DNA of 64,000 bases, from contig VXAY01003847.1 of the NCBI GenBank assembly GCA_013399855.1, positions 188,961 to 252,960 of the forward strand. The letters run 5' to 3'. Both the position numbers and the translations under genes were made by a program. This document shows positions 13,301 through 28,300 of the stretch, one piece after another. This stretch comes from Oxyruncus cristatus. Lineage: Eukaryota > Chordata > Aves > Passeriformes > Cotingidae. The number at the start of each line of letters is the position of its first letter. Position 1 is the stretch's first letter. Under the pieces are notes generated by a model. That model saw nothing but the letters and a program-made list of their open reading frames with translations, was not told where the DNA came from and ran no database searches.

Positions 13301-16300
13301 ACAATGATTTAAGAATTTAAATAGTGCATATATAAAAATGGTACGTGTCATGAATCGTTACTTTTGTTTTTTCCCTTCTTCTTGGATTATCAAGATTATA
13401 TTTATGTGATTTAGAACAACCAGACAACCTGAGCAAGAAGGACTAGAAGCACAGGTGATTGCAGCTGACTGCACTTCCAAACTGGACTCTCTACAGTGTG
13501 TCAGTGCATAGTACTCTGGGCCTTGGTCATTTTGCAACTCTGGTCTCGAACCTACCCTCACTTCCAAACACTTAAAACTCAAGAAATGAGTATTCCTTTT
13601 CCAAAGAAAGGAAACAATATTTTTCTGTATGACTCTGTCTTTTACAAATCTCTATCCTTCATGCAATGTGCTGTTTCTTCAGATCACCAATGAAGGGCCA
13701 ACTATGAGTAAGAGGTGAAAGTACAGAGATATAGAGTCCAGCAACTAGAACACAGACAGACACAAAGACACACTCACACAGCCCTCACTGTCAGAATTTG
13801 TAGTAATTCCATTGTACGCCTACATTCTCTTAAAAATAAAAAGAAAAACCTCTTGTTAAAATGTCTTCTTCCAGTGAAATATAATACTTCAAACATAATT
13901 ACTACAGACCTTTGTTACTTACAACTCATTTATACAGAAGAATCCATACCTCACTGAATAAACTTCCATTCACATAAGAAATCCAGAGCTTCCAGAAGTT
14001 GGGCAGCTGACTTACAACAAGTTTTGTCAACTTCTCAACAAATATAACTTGCTGAGGAGCTTTGTATCGCCAAGCTAAAAGGGGAAGAGGAGATGGAAAA
14101 AGCAACATTAAAAATTTTAAAAATAATAACAATGTGTTTTTAGCTTGCTGCTGCTTTGTATTACATGTGACCACAGAGTATATATAAAACTTTTCAGATA
14201 GAAAGGAAAAAATGTAAATGTCCAGTGCATATATGTGTACACAATTTGTATACATACAAGCTCTTTCTTCTCTTCTCATATGCTTACAAGGTTTTAGCAC
14301 TATGACAGTATATACAGAATGTGTCCCTTTGCAGGGGTGTCTAATGCAATCAGTCTAACAATCCACTCAGTCTTTCGCCTTCAAACCACTCTAAAAAGTA
14401 ATGTTACATGACAGCAATCAAGATACTAGAAATTAAGGTTACATGAAAGCAATCAAGATATTAGAAATGTTTCAAATGAAATGTTGGCAACAGGTAACTT
14501 TTCCCACTTTCTTATCCAATGGGGTAAATGGAGATGGAAGGGGGAAAGGGGATAAAGAGAAAGTTGAACAGGGGTGGAAGAAAAGCACTGATACACACAT
14601 ACATAATAAAATAAAGGAAACTGTGAAATATTCTATAACCATCTGTCTTCTCCATCGAAACTTTTGCGATTACAATGGTTCAACAAAACAGGCTATCAGC
14701 ATAACAGTGGTAAGAGACTTGTATTTCACCTCAAAAATTAGAATCCACTTTAGAACACTTGGACAAAGAAATCACACTTTTTTTTTTTTTTTTTAAAAAA
14801 ACCCAAACCCCAAAACAAACAGTGCAGAAAAATGTTGCATGAAATAGCACTTTCTGTATTTACTTTGTTAGAGAATATTGCCTACAGAGAACAGGAATTC
14901 ACCAGTTAGGCAAAAACAGCTCCACATTATGTAACTAGTAGGCTTCGCCAGAGCCTCACTATTTTATTGTGTTGGTAGACAGTCTTGAAGCTCCTTCAAG
15001 TACATCATGTCTTCAGCACTGTCCATTTCTCAAGACGCAGGTCAAATACTGGTCCATTTCTTCAGTGGAGAAATAAATGTCTGCACTACCCAAAATATTA
15101 CTTACTCTTGTGGTCAAAAAATCTAGGCAATCTGGATTAGCATTTGAAAATAATATCACAATGGAAGCCCAAAATTCGGAAAGAGGCTCTGACATAACTC
15201 AAGTGCAACTCTGCTGATTGAGATTAATCTGTTTAGGAGTCATGAACACTTCAAAGCTCAACTAGAAGAGCTCATAGTGTGGACACAGATAAGATACTTT
15301 CACCAGCTTGGTTTATGACTGTCAGAGAACCCAGTGCAAGAAAAACTCCTCTTAACATAAGCTGTGACTATGTCAGGAAGCTCTGCCAACACTCCTATAG
15401 CAGCAGAGGCTCTATAATGCCTACAAATTCCAAGTTCTAACAAAAAAAAATTCTGTTCCTTCAAGAAACCCTTTCACCTTTGCCAAAAGCCAAAAGCTAA
15501 CCCAAGGAACCAGGGATGTCTGACTGTAACTGGAAACATAGTGGTAAGGTTTATTTCATCTTTGAAATTCTTTTCTCCTCCAGGAAGCACACTTCAGGCT
15601 TAGTCCCAAGCCTACAGAAAGCAGATACTTCCTAGGATAAGCTACTGTACATTATATCAAAAAGTTCTGGCCATAAATTCAGGATTTTTTACTTTGCTGC
15701 TAGAGAAAGCTCCAATCTATATTAAAGCAAAAAATTACTTTTATTCCATTTACTCTATTATAACCTCTGTTATAACAACCTAAAGATGAAACTAGAGCTA
15801 TTGTCTGTTGTTTACAAATTCTCATGAACATATGCTCAAGTAAGAGCTGAATGTTACTTGCATGCTGCAGTTTTGAATTCATAATCATTTCTTCTAACAA
15901 TCTCTTGAACAATCAGTGTCAAACACACTGGGCAAAAAAACCCAAACACACCAAAACAGGCCAGAGATGCCATTCCTCAAATTTACCAAAAAAAAAATTC
16001 AAAAAAATCCACAGACGACCTGAAAACAGAGCACATCATGGCACATTTGGAATGGCAGCTCCTGCATAAGTATTGGTTGGTTTGCTTTGTCTCTGCATTC
16101 AGAGAAGACCAAGGATGGCAGAGCTTCCAACTGTTCCTATGTATGCATCAGTCATGTGCATCTAAGCACCAAGGAACTCAACTTGAAGGTAACTTATTTT
16201 AACTGTAGGGTCTTCGGGGTGAATTATTACAGTGCTCCAATCCTTACAGTTTTCCTTTGAATCTTGGAGGCTGGTGGCTACAGAATACGCAAAACTTGCT

Positions 16301-19300
16301 GAAAACTTACCTTTACCAGTTTGTAAGAGATAATAGAGCTATAACTAATACTCTAAAAGCAAAGATAACTGATTGAAGAGGAGTTTCCTGCCATACAAGT
16401 CTCTGTTCTTGCAAGAGAACCCAAACAAGTTAAAAACATCCTGGATTTCAGATGCTGCTTGCTACATTGTGGCACGTGTATTGTTAGTGAATGGTATTCA
16501 AAAACAACCAATAATTTACTGCTTTGCTTTGTAACACTTGTTAATCAACTTCATTTGATGCTTTGGGCTGAGAAATGACAAGGGTAACAGTAAGACAGAA
16601 GTGTAACTACTCAGTATACAAGTATTTTTTCCTTGAAGAGTCCGTGTAATTTACTTTTTGAAAGACAATCACTCGACCACAAAGTGTGACAATATAATTG
16701 TCTTGCATGTGCATGGCAGCACAAGAATGTAAAATTCTCATTATTCTTCATTCTAAGTTCTTAAAAGATTAGTTTCCCTTCATTCCTCTTTTTGGAAGGA
16801 ACTCCCACAACCTTATTCATAGATTTTTTTCAAGGAAGTTGACAGAACTGGGAGAGGAGTAACACCAAAGCAGACCAAACCCAGAAATTTCTTCATAAAA
16901 ACTTCCTTTCTGTAAAACAGTACTTCAAGAAGAAATTATCTATTCTGTGAAAAACAAGTTTTCTGTCTCCTGTGAAGTCACCGCTGAAAGACTCCTGAGA
17001 TGAAGTTGTTTGGAAAGGGTGTTGAGGACACTTAAGAGACATAAGGGCTCAGCTGGTTGTGAACAGTCAGATTGCTCGAGCTTACTCACACACTTTGTTT
17101 CCCTTTCTGGGTCTGGAGAATTGGAGAGTCAGATACCTGAAGCCATAGAAGGTGCAAATGCAAGGAGAACCATCTTAGAAAACGTGCAAAAGGTATAAAA
17201 GCAGCAAAAGGTAGTAGGCAATAGGTGGCTATGCATGCAAAAAAAAAAATTCTGGTTTTGTAGAAGAAAGACTTTTATTATTTTAACTACATTTTAAGAA
17301 GCAAATTTTGACTATGAATTGCTGTTTGCTTGCAAAAAACACAGAGGACCCCTCTAGTAAGCAACAGTAATGTATGAGAAAGAATTGTATTTGGTAACAA
17401 ACCAAAACAAACACACAGGGTCTGGGTTTCTGTGGTTTTGTGGGTTTTTTTGACTACACCATACACTGGACACTGGGGGTTGCAACCTTGATTTTTCAAA
17501 TAAAACAGATGCCTACCATCATCACGGCCAGACTGAAAGCTGCTGCCCCTTTTCAGTGAAGCAGTTTGACTGAGATGGCCAATCGGTGATGGACGCACAT
17601 CACTTTCCAGGTCTAACATGGGGCTGTGGAGCAATGAATTGCCTGGGGATAGGGGAAAAAAACCATAGAAGTTAGAATAATTTTGCACATCAGTTGACAT
17701 GAAATTGCATGTTGCACATGGAATTCTAATTTAATTCATTGATGCAAAAGTTATCTTACAAAAAGGTTCTTAATCTTGGCTTATTTAGACTGTTCATATA
17801 TTTTAACGCAGTTCAATAATACCACTATTGACTCCTGTAGCAAAGCCAAAACCAAAAGTAACATGTAGAAAATACCATTCTTTGGTCTGTATGTTTCTCT
17901 GTTTTTAATCAGTGCCCTACAATTAGCTGATGAAAGCCATGGATAAATATGTATTTATGCATCTAGTGACATAACCCATGCTTTTTTTCTGGTGTATGTC
18001 CTAAATACACTTTTCAACAGCAAAAGTTTCTTGTGTGTCAAGCTGAAGCAGTTAAAGGCAGAGGGTTCAACTCTTATTTAGCTGTTTGACCTCTACAGAG
18101 TTCAGGTAGAAAGAATCCATCCATCATGAAGCAGATGAACTAATGGCACTGTACGCTCGCATGTGTGTGTAAAACATCCCTTACTTATCTGCAAACCCAT
18201 AAAATATTTTCCAGTGTATCAAACTATTTTTTTCTTTGGCTGCCTCTCCATATGTAGATCACTATTCCAAGTCCTAAGCAATGGTTTAATCTGATGGAGG
18301 TGGATACCTGGAGTCTAACATGCATTTTGCAAAACAACCACGTAAGAATAAGCAGATCATGATGACTTCCTGATGTACTGTGACACTACTAAAAATTTTT
18401 TTAAAGTCTAAATTGCTGCTTTAGGTATTTCTCACAATAGATACATTTCTGAAAGTAACCACCAAAAATTATTTCAGCATTGTCCTACTGAGCTGTAACA
18501 ACTAAACTTAAATTGATCACAATTCATAGAATTATACAACAACCCAGGCTGTAAATGATCTCAGAAGATCACCTGGTCCAACCTTTCATGGGAAAGGGAG
18601 CCAGGGTGAGATTATCTAGCACCCTGCCCAGTTTCATCTTGAAAACTTCCAGTAATGGGAACTGTACAATGTCCCTGGGGAGGTTACTTCAGCGACTGAT
18701 TGTTCTCATGGCAAAAAAATCCTCTCATATTGAGATGAAACCAGCTCTGGTAATTCACACTAAATTTTGTAGTGAGAATCTTAGCATTTGAGTTTATATT
18801 GCTGATCTTTTCCACCGATACCTACATTCATTTAAAATAATAGGAAGGTCACAGAGGAAGAGCACCAGCTGTAACACTGCAATACTTGGATCCAGAGTAA
18901 CACAAAGTAAAAAGGTCTCAAATTTATTTTAAATTTATGGCAGAAAAGACATACCTAGTCATTTTACTTCAACAGCTGGGGCTTAAAGAGCAATACTAAG
19001 TATTGTGAAATTTATCACAAACATCCAATAGGTGACAGTATTGAGTTTTAGTTCATTTTGAAAGAAGTTCTTCCTCCTATAAAGGCTTTTAAAGAAACCT
19101 CCTGTGACCTTTCTCTGTGGCATTATCATTACCAAGGTAACTGTCAGTTCCTCCATTCATCTTATTACTGTTCATACTATAAGACACCTAAGTAAATAGA
19201 GCCAATTTGCTACATTGTTAACAACTGTGATTGACAATTAACTGACTTGGTGAACCCATCCTTTTTATCTTGAGGCTGCGTTATGATTCTGATCACTAAC

Positions 19301-22300
19301 TCCTGCATCGCATAACACAACTCATATTTATGACACCTTTAAAACTGGTGAGTTTTCAGACCACAGAACCCACTGCAGTGATTCAAGTATATTTTCCACT
19401 CTCACTACAGATGAGATCTACAGTGAGTTTTAATAGAATTTGCGGAAAGACTTTTCTTTGAAAGAACTAAAAATACAAAAAAGTGAGAAAGAAAAAACTA
19501 AAGCTTTGCAGTAATCAACATCCATGAAAACAATCCATTAACCTTACAGAATGAAGTAAAACCAAACCAACTTGATTCCTTTCTAGAGAAAAAACCCACA
19601 CATTCAATATCTTACAGAAATTCTACACAGAATAAAAATAAAATTGTAGAAGACCCTCAGAAATTCAGTGTCTCACATAGTTCATGGCCTTCTAAGAATA
19701 TCTGACAGATTTAACATATCTTCATTTTATCTCAGGGGGTGTGGGGGGGAAGTATGCCAAGAAGATCAAGTCAGAATTGTCACAGGCACTGCTATTTAAA
19801 ACATACATTATAAAAAACCCCAAACAAACAACAACAAAAAACAATAAAGTGTGTAGCAATGTTATTTGCACAAAAACTACAACAAAAAAAAAATCCCTCC
19901 TTAAACTCTCTGCACAGAATTTAAATTCTCAGCTTTCAGACATCTTGTTAATATGGGGAATGTCTTGTAAACAGATGGTCTCTAAAAATGACAGTGCCAA
20001 TTAAACCTCAGAATTAAGAAAAACAGTCACACCAAAACATCTTAATATGAATTAGTTCAATTAAAACCATTTGCTCAAGGTATGTGAAAACTTGAAAATT
20101 CTGCTGATACACTACGCTATTGCTGCTGATACACTAACCCCATGCAGCCCAAATGGTTTATGTATTCACTGGTAACAGAAAACATGTAAAGAACACCCTC
20201 TTGTTCTACCAGAAAAACCACATCATCAGTTTACAGGCATACCAGGAAAAGAAAGTTTAACATGAACTAATTTCTTAATTGGTTGTCTAGCATTACAAGC
20301 AAGTACAACACAGCAGCAGGGAACTACAACAGCTCATATACCCTCAGGACTAATAAACATCTGGACTACATTAGCGAAGCTAATCTTGCTTTCACCCTAC
20401 CAGAAGATAGCGCTTGAAGACTGCACACCAACGCATAAATCTTGTAAAAAAAGTGAGAGTTAACTTACAAACAATTTTTCTTCTATCCCAACTCGTTCCC
20501 TCTCTGGAGCCAGCAGCTTAAATTTAGCAGCATAATGTAATACAATGAATTAACAGTAGTACGGACTGTAGACAATAATATTTATAAACCTAAATAAACT
20601 AACCAAATAGTAATTTACTGCCCATTCACTATTTGATTTGTGTACTATTTTTACATTCCTACATCATGAATATAGGACAGCAACAATGTACAATTTCAAG
20701 AAATTAACTTTTTAATGTGCTAAAAGGTTTTAAGAAGTATAAACAGCATGAACAATGTATTCCCGGTAGATCTCTACTTTTAAAAAATACACTGCATCTT
20801 TGAAGTTACAAAAGTAACTTTTTCCAAAATACAGCATCTACATGGAGTGTATATGCCAGTGACTCCAGTGCCAAGTGTGTATTTAACCAAGGAAACACAG
20901 GAAAAATAAATGTACTACATTTTCATCTTCTACCAAACAGTCATCGCAAACCATAATTAACACCTTATTACGTTTAAAACTGTACGTTCACAAGAAGATC
21001 AAATACAAAGTTTTAAGGAGCTTAATACTGCTTTAATTTTTTTTTTTTTTTTAAATAGGACTTTACCGGTTTTCAACTTTTTGCGCAGATATTTTGAAAG
21101 TGCACATTCAGATACTGTGTGAAATAGAAATATTTCTGCAGTTTTGTTCACATCTCTTATGTTCTAGTGCAGTAAGATCTCACCAAAATAAGGATCTAGA
21201 GAACACAAAAAAACCCCCACACTTCTTTTTGATGTTATTTATCTAATTTATGGTTTTGCTTTCAAAAGCCACCTGTGCTGACCCCTAATTGCAGGCTTAT
21301 CAGTAGTGGAGTTACTGGAGGGTTCTACTGTTCCTACAGTACCTATAGCTCATGTACAAACCTTGACACCATTTTCTGGAATGCTACCTGCATGCTCTTT
21401 GCATGCAGCTGTTACAACCTCCATTAAAAAGACAACTAACATGAAATTTGCCTAAAATAGATTTTTCCATGATATGCAACACAGTCAATGATTTAAACTT
21501 TAATGAGCTGCTTTATTTTCATATTGCTTAAGTATTACTAAACTGACAATAAAAATTGTTCTGCAATATCTGCCGCTCCACAACTCTGCCTGGTTTTTTC
21601 CCCCTTGCAGTCTGGCAGGTGGAGGTTTTTCTCATGGGAGTCACACACTTCTCGACTCACTTCTATAACCCACCTCAGCCACTCTGCAAATCTGCCACTC
21701 CTGTGCATCAATTATGTGACATTCAGTAAAGCTTTTTACAAAAGCTGCTGGTGATCAGGGAATAATATAGTGCCAGTACTTTTTGCAGTGACAAGAAAAC
21801 TGTTAACAAGTGACCAACCTTAGGCTAAGTAATTTTTTAGTGAGATTTTCCATGGTAAGTCAAACGTTTGTCATTCCACAGAGTTGCTCATATACAGCAT
21901 ATATATGAGTAAGATCAAATTAAAAAAAAAAAAAAAAGACCCTACAGATGTGCAACCAGGTGAATACAGTTACTGTATTTTCTCATCCATTATGTATCTT
22001 ACAGTGAATTTTCTCACAGGCTACAATAGTGAGGGAAGGCTGATCTATAGCCTCCGGACTCTCTGAAGGGCGGCAGACTTCCTTACCAGCTTTAAACACC
22101 TTTGAACATTTTTTCCTGTGCACAGCGGGCCCTTGTCCTGTGCTACAGCCTGACCACCCACTGTTGCTTGCTGACCAAACACACAGCGCCTGGAGCCTGC
22201 ACCGACACAACCAGGATAAGATTCCTTTCAAGGACACCGCATTGAGAATTTCAATTTGTCTAGGAAAGAAATTAGGCGAGCAGGAGAAATTACTGAAAAA

Positions 22301-25300
22301 TTAACCTGCTCAACAGATGAATGACTGTGTTTTATTCTTTTTCTTGAGTACTTTTTCTTTCTAACCTTACATTTTATAGGGATCTGATATGTCTAAGCGA
22401 TCCAAAAGAAAATGGGTTGCTTTCTAAAAAAAAGATATGAGTGCAGAAGATTAAAATTGATGTACACAAAAAATGTTTTTGGAATACATTTAAAAATTAA
22501 TGCTTTTTTTTAAATCTTAAGGCTAGTCTTCATTTTAGTAAACATATTTACAAAGAAACTGTTTTTCAGTTTACCACCAAAAGGATAACTGGGCCTATCC
22601 ATTCTAGTGGTGTTGTAAGTATTTCACAGACTAAGGATAAGTCTTATTGTCTGTCCTTCAGGCCAAAAAATACTGAAGCAAGAGCCAAACACTTCAAGTT
22701 CTGCACATAAATAAAAATTACGTCATTTTACTAGCACTAGTTCCAGGGGACATTAAAATCATCAGCACCTTTGAAAACAACTCACTTTAACTTAATTGCC
22801 CAAATAAGTACTTAAAAGTCTAGAGTGGAAACAAAAGTAAAATTCTGGTCACTGAAGAGCTTCACTTTACCTTCAGAAGATAAGAAGAGTTTCAGTTTAT
22901 GTTCAGTAACACTAATCTTCTAAATTTTGATTTTAAGCCATCTGCGCTGCTTTTTAATCACAGTATTTACTGTCTTTATAATACTTTAGTATTATTTAAA
23001 GAAATATATAAAGTAAGAATGCCCCCTACACTTCTGAACAAGCCAGATTCTACTAAAATTTCTAAATAACAGCAAAGTTACAAATACAGTTGGTAAAAGA
23101 GGAAAACGATTCCACTATAAATTTTTGCATTGATCAATTTTTATTCTCTCTCTCTTTTTTTTTTTTTAATTAATAACCCATTAAGGGTTTGCTTGACATA
23201 TGCTGTCAAAAGGGTATTTCTGCTATGGACAGGGGATGTGGTTTAGACATGAAATGGCTCCCAGCTGCAAGAATTCTTCTTCCAGATGTACAGTAAGCAA
23301 AGGCAATGGAAGAGAACCAGCTGCTAGGATAACAAATTGAAAAGGCCCTTTTGACACAAGCCTTGCTTGGCTGTCTGATCTAACAAAGATGGATCATTCA
23401 TTGCAAGGTGAATAGAATCTCAGTGTGGCACAGAAGAAAAAGCAACATGGTTTAAGCATCCATTTCTCTCCTTCACACTAAGTACAGCTGCTGCTACTCT
23501 GGCACAGAAAAACCCTGCATAGCTTTTTACAATATCTGGAGAGTTGTGCATGATACTCAGCTCTGCAAAAATAATACTTTTTTCCAGCAGTAAGAACTAA
23601 AAAGAAAATAAAAATCACAGTGATTGAACTAGCATACTCCCGTTTGGAAAGCTGGCTTCATGTTGGGAACTTTGATAGGCTGAATATTTTGCAACCCAAA
23701 AGGCAGCAGAAAGATCACACCACAACCATATCAGTGTTTTCATTTACAGTTGTAGTTTCTAAAGGGTATTAACCGGTAGCTTATTTGCAATAACATTACA
23801 TAGAACCTGCGTCACAGATTTAGGTCACTCAAAGAATTACCATCAAAGGTATTGGCAAAAGTCGTTTAAATATGAATTTGTAAAAGCGTGACTTAAAGTT
23901 TGCAAAAACCTGTTAGGAAACGAAGGCTTTTTCAGCCATTTTGATGATAACTGGATGGGAGTCCTCATTCATTTTAGTTCAAAGGATCATGAAACCTACT
24001 AAGCCACTAATAAAGTTTAAGCAAACAACCACTGGCCACACAGAAAACAGGCTTAACTTCCATAGCTTATATCCCTGATACTCACATTAAGAATCCCATT
24101 GCTTAACTCATATTGGCTATCTGCCCAGTACCCCAGGCAAATTTTAAACTAAACCTCATTTATTTACATTTATTTTCATGTCATTTTACGTCATTATATT
24201 CTCCACGTTTCCTGCACTCAAACAAGTCAGTCTGGGAAGCATAAACCATAGTGAAAAACTACAATTATGCCCTAATGATAGAGGAATTGCAAAATAAAGT
24301 TAAAATTATGAATATGTAAAATCTTAATTGAAGGATTAAGGTACCAGACTTAAAAAGTCCCTAGACTCCCACAAATCATAAGTTCAAAGTTCAGAAGCAG
24401 CAATTCAGACTTCAGCCAATAAAAGGCATAGAATACCAGCATAGTTTATAATTCAAGTATCTCTTATTAGAGATTTAATAAATACTGTTTTGAGTGAGCA
24501 TACGCTCTTCCGTGTTAACTTCGTATTCACAGGCTGAAAAAATGCTCTTTTTTCAGTCTATTCAGCCTCAAGCATCTCCTTCTCTCTACCATATCTACAT
24601 ACTAAGTAACTGCAGCAAATTGGCTTTACTTACTTCAGGTCCTTCCGGGGACAAAACAAGCAGGATGTGACCAGATTCATAAGAGGAATTCACCTATGCT
24701 TCAGGAAATAACTTCATAAAAGACAATAAAAGAGCACAACTGCCTATTCAATGAGTAAGGCAGATTACTTTTTTTTATTTAATTTACCAACCCTACATAT
24801 TTACATCTGCAGATCTAGGGTTCCAGCTAGTTGCACATGGGTTCCATACCTATACAGCTGCACCATTAAGGGAAGAATCTGACCACCAGAGAAGCAGGAG
24901 AGTGGCTTAATATAAGGAGAGGAGCATGGGAGCCTCATGATTTGGTATACCCTGTACTGCCTCATGCTTTCACTATGACTCTGGCTACGCTGTTTGGTCT
25001 CTTTGTCCTGGCTACTCATACTTCAGAGTAGGAGAAATTTAGACCTGCTGCCATATCTGCATTTTCACTCACTCCTTAAAAACCCTGTGGGCTTGGATTC
25101 GAACAGTTTCACATAATATGAACATCATCTGCCTGCACTTTTTTGCCTCATAAATGAGGAAGGTCTGCTATGGCTACAGGGAGCAAGAAATAGATAGGCT
25201 AAAGGCAACAATGGGTGAGTAACAACAGCCACATCTCAGAACATAACGAAACGTTAACCTACATAACGCAAGACTAATCAGCAAACAGGGTTGTTTAGAC

Positions 25301-28300
25301 TGAGGGGAAACAGTATGTTCACATGCATAGAGAGCTATTCCTCAAGAGAAATAACAGACTCCAAAACACTGCTGTAAAGTACATCATACACAGGACTTGA
25401 GAGAATTCCCCATCTTACTTGTAGCCACAGAAATAAATGCAGTCAATTAACTAATGATCAGATTACTACATCTATTATGACTAATAAATGTTATTAAAAT
25501 CAAGGGAAAGATCCAATTGAACAATTTGCTGTTGGTAGTTGCCAGCTTTTTAAGTCACACTGCCAAATTATTTGACAAAGCTTACTACAGCTTGATATAC
25601 CCTTTCAGTTTTTGGAAATAGTATTAACATAAGTGGGATTAACTGAAAACAGCATTTGAAACATGCAGGACTTCTGCTAATCCCTGAAAAAAATTCTGAA
25701 AGAGAACTCCAGGATCATTACAGCTCTGTGAACTTGCCACAGTTTCTTCTTCCAGGTTCCATCAGAGATTGTACTATGTTATGGTATTATGATACTTTGT
25801 ACTTCGAGGACATCATTACAACTGCTGAGTATTTATACAAAATGTAATTAATCTGCAGTAATATCCAAGCACAGAGGTTTTTTTAAAAAACTTTTCACGT
25901 TATAGTACTACTGATACTGAAGGATTCACACTCGGATGAAAAATAGATATAAACCCAAAACAAACATTTATTTAAAATACATGTCTAATACACAATTTTC
26001 TGATAGCTCCTTCCAACAGCAACTAAATTAGCTCATTCTTCTCCTTCAATTAGGACATTCTTGAAAGTGCAGCTATTAATAAGAGGACAATTATCAGATG
26101 AAGATCCTACAGAGGATATAGAAAACTAGATTTAATTCTTGTCAATACTGGGGATTTTTCCTGACTGCCATGACTATTGGCCTGGATGACAGGATATGTC
26201 ACCAAATCTCTTACAGGAGATAGGAGAAGATGCTATTTCTATACAAGAAAATGAAATTATTTCAATTGTGATGACTAATGAATGGATCAGCCCTCTAGTT
26301 ATGCGGAGACAACTGGAACAATTTTGTCCCACAGAATACACTGTTGGCTTATCATATTACTGACTAAATCTGGAGTATGTTCTCCTTAGAATTCACTTAA
26401 GATTGATTTTAGCTTGTTTCGCAAAAAATTGCAGACTTAACCTCTCCTTCCTGAATACGTCATGGCCAGCAAATAAATTCTTTAGAGAATATTTACTGTT
26501 TGACAATCAGCTACAAAGATCCTGTCCAGAATCCCTAGTGGTTTTCAGAAAAATAAAAAACCCAAACCCACAACTTATCCAGGTAAGAAAAAGTAAGAGA
26601 CTCTTGTCTAATTCCAAATGCACTTCAAGTAGTAAAATTCAAATGTAGTGACTCGGAGCACAACTCTGTTTGAAACGTAATAAAATAGCAGCAAAATGCT
26701 TTGGCACAAGCTCAGATGAAAGCTGCGAAATTGTGCACAAATGCAAAAATAGGTACAATCTGCTACTGAGGTTTAAGTTTACTATGCTGAAAACTTTTGA
26801 CTCAGGCAATTTGAATCCACGGATTCAGCTGGCAGAAGAACTAAGGTAAGAATAACCAGAAATAGTTGGTATGCTCAAGGTGGAACTATAATTACTGTCT
26901 GCTTATTCCAGCATATGCAATATGAAGACTGCCATCTGCTAGAAACCATTTCCATTATCCCTGTTGAAAAGGGAAACCTAGAAAAAAATTTAATGCCCTT
27001 CTCATTGGAGAGTCAGCTTTATGACTCACCTCTTCCTCCAAATGCTTAATATACAAAAAAAAAAATCTTTTTAGGAAGCCTGTGTTAAGTGGAGAAATTA
27101 AATGTCTGAAAATTAATTAATATTTTCTCTTAAAAAAGAGCCCATGAATTTATGAACATATAAATAACATTTGTGACTTGTTGAAATTGATTAGATACCC
27201 CGAAGTCTTGCATAACCAAACTGATACCCATGAATAAAACCCCACACTTTCCCTGTTTGAAAAGTATACATCTGTTAAAGTAGAATAAAATACATTCCAT
27301 GTCTCTGATCACAATCAGCATTGTTCTACTTGGCAGTCAAAACCAATCTGAGTTTTCTTTTTTCCATCTCCCATCTGGTGTATGCCAAAATTAAAGATTT
27401 ATGGAAAGGAAAAAATCAGGCTCGGCAACTTTCCTTTGTCCTACTAGATACTAAGTGAGAAGTTAAATCAAGTAGGATTGATTCTTGAGAATTTTAAAAT
27501 CTGTACAAAAACCTACAATCAGTAAGGACCACATAGAAGGATGGAAGAAAACTATTGAAAGTTGATGAACTTTTTAATAAAAGCGATAATGTATTAGCAT
27601 TTCTTTCATACATGGATTTACTGGGCATTCAAGTTACTTAAATTCCCTCTTTTGTGAGCCAAACAAAGCTGCTAACATAATAGCCCCTTTGATAGTAAGG
27701 CTGAGGTAAGCAGATTTGTTGCAAGAAAAATATTAAAAAGGTTGAGATTTTTCAAGATAAATCTAGGAATTTAGACACATTTTCCATTCATTCACTGGAG
27801 CCTGCATATCAAAATTATACAGACTACTAAAACAAAAGTCTCGAGCCCTAAGTATCTTCATGTCCCTATTTTTCTAGCTAAGAAGCTCAGAGATGCCTAT
27901 ACAACATTTTGCAAGCAAGAGGAGAAAAAGAAAACTTAGAATTAATAAACATGGCTGGTTTTTTGCTTTTGATAAGTGTATGTTGTGAGGCTGGTGATGG
28001 TGTCTCAGGGTTTTGACGAGGAGAGAAGATGGGAAAGTTCTGAAAACGTTCTGAATTTTGACAGAGAGGCCAGGAAAACAATGTGGTATTCCAGCTGGTT
28101 CCACTGCACTTCGCACCGTGTAATGGAACAAAGATGACCTGTGCACATTAAGCTAAAACTTACTGACATTGCTGTCATATATGATGCACCCTGTGAACTC
28201 TATACCTAATGTCACAACCTCTGTGATGGAGTTTAAGCCTCCTGCAGCAATTTTACAGCACATTTCTGCTGCAGCTCCAAATCAGTAAAATTTTTCTGAG

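Noticed and set aside
14443..14796. 117-codon plus-strand open frame
   Set aside because: It begins inside a tandem duplication and ends in poly-Phe from a T17 run. No homology or splice context is visible.
22030..22245. CpG island or promoter
   Set aside because: The block is too short and its CpG density too modest to call an island, and no adjoining exon was found.
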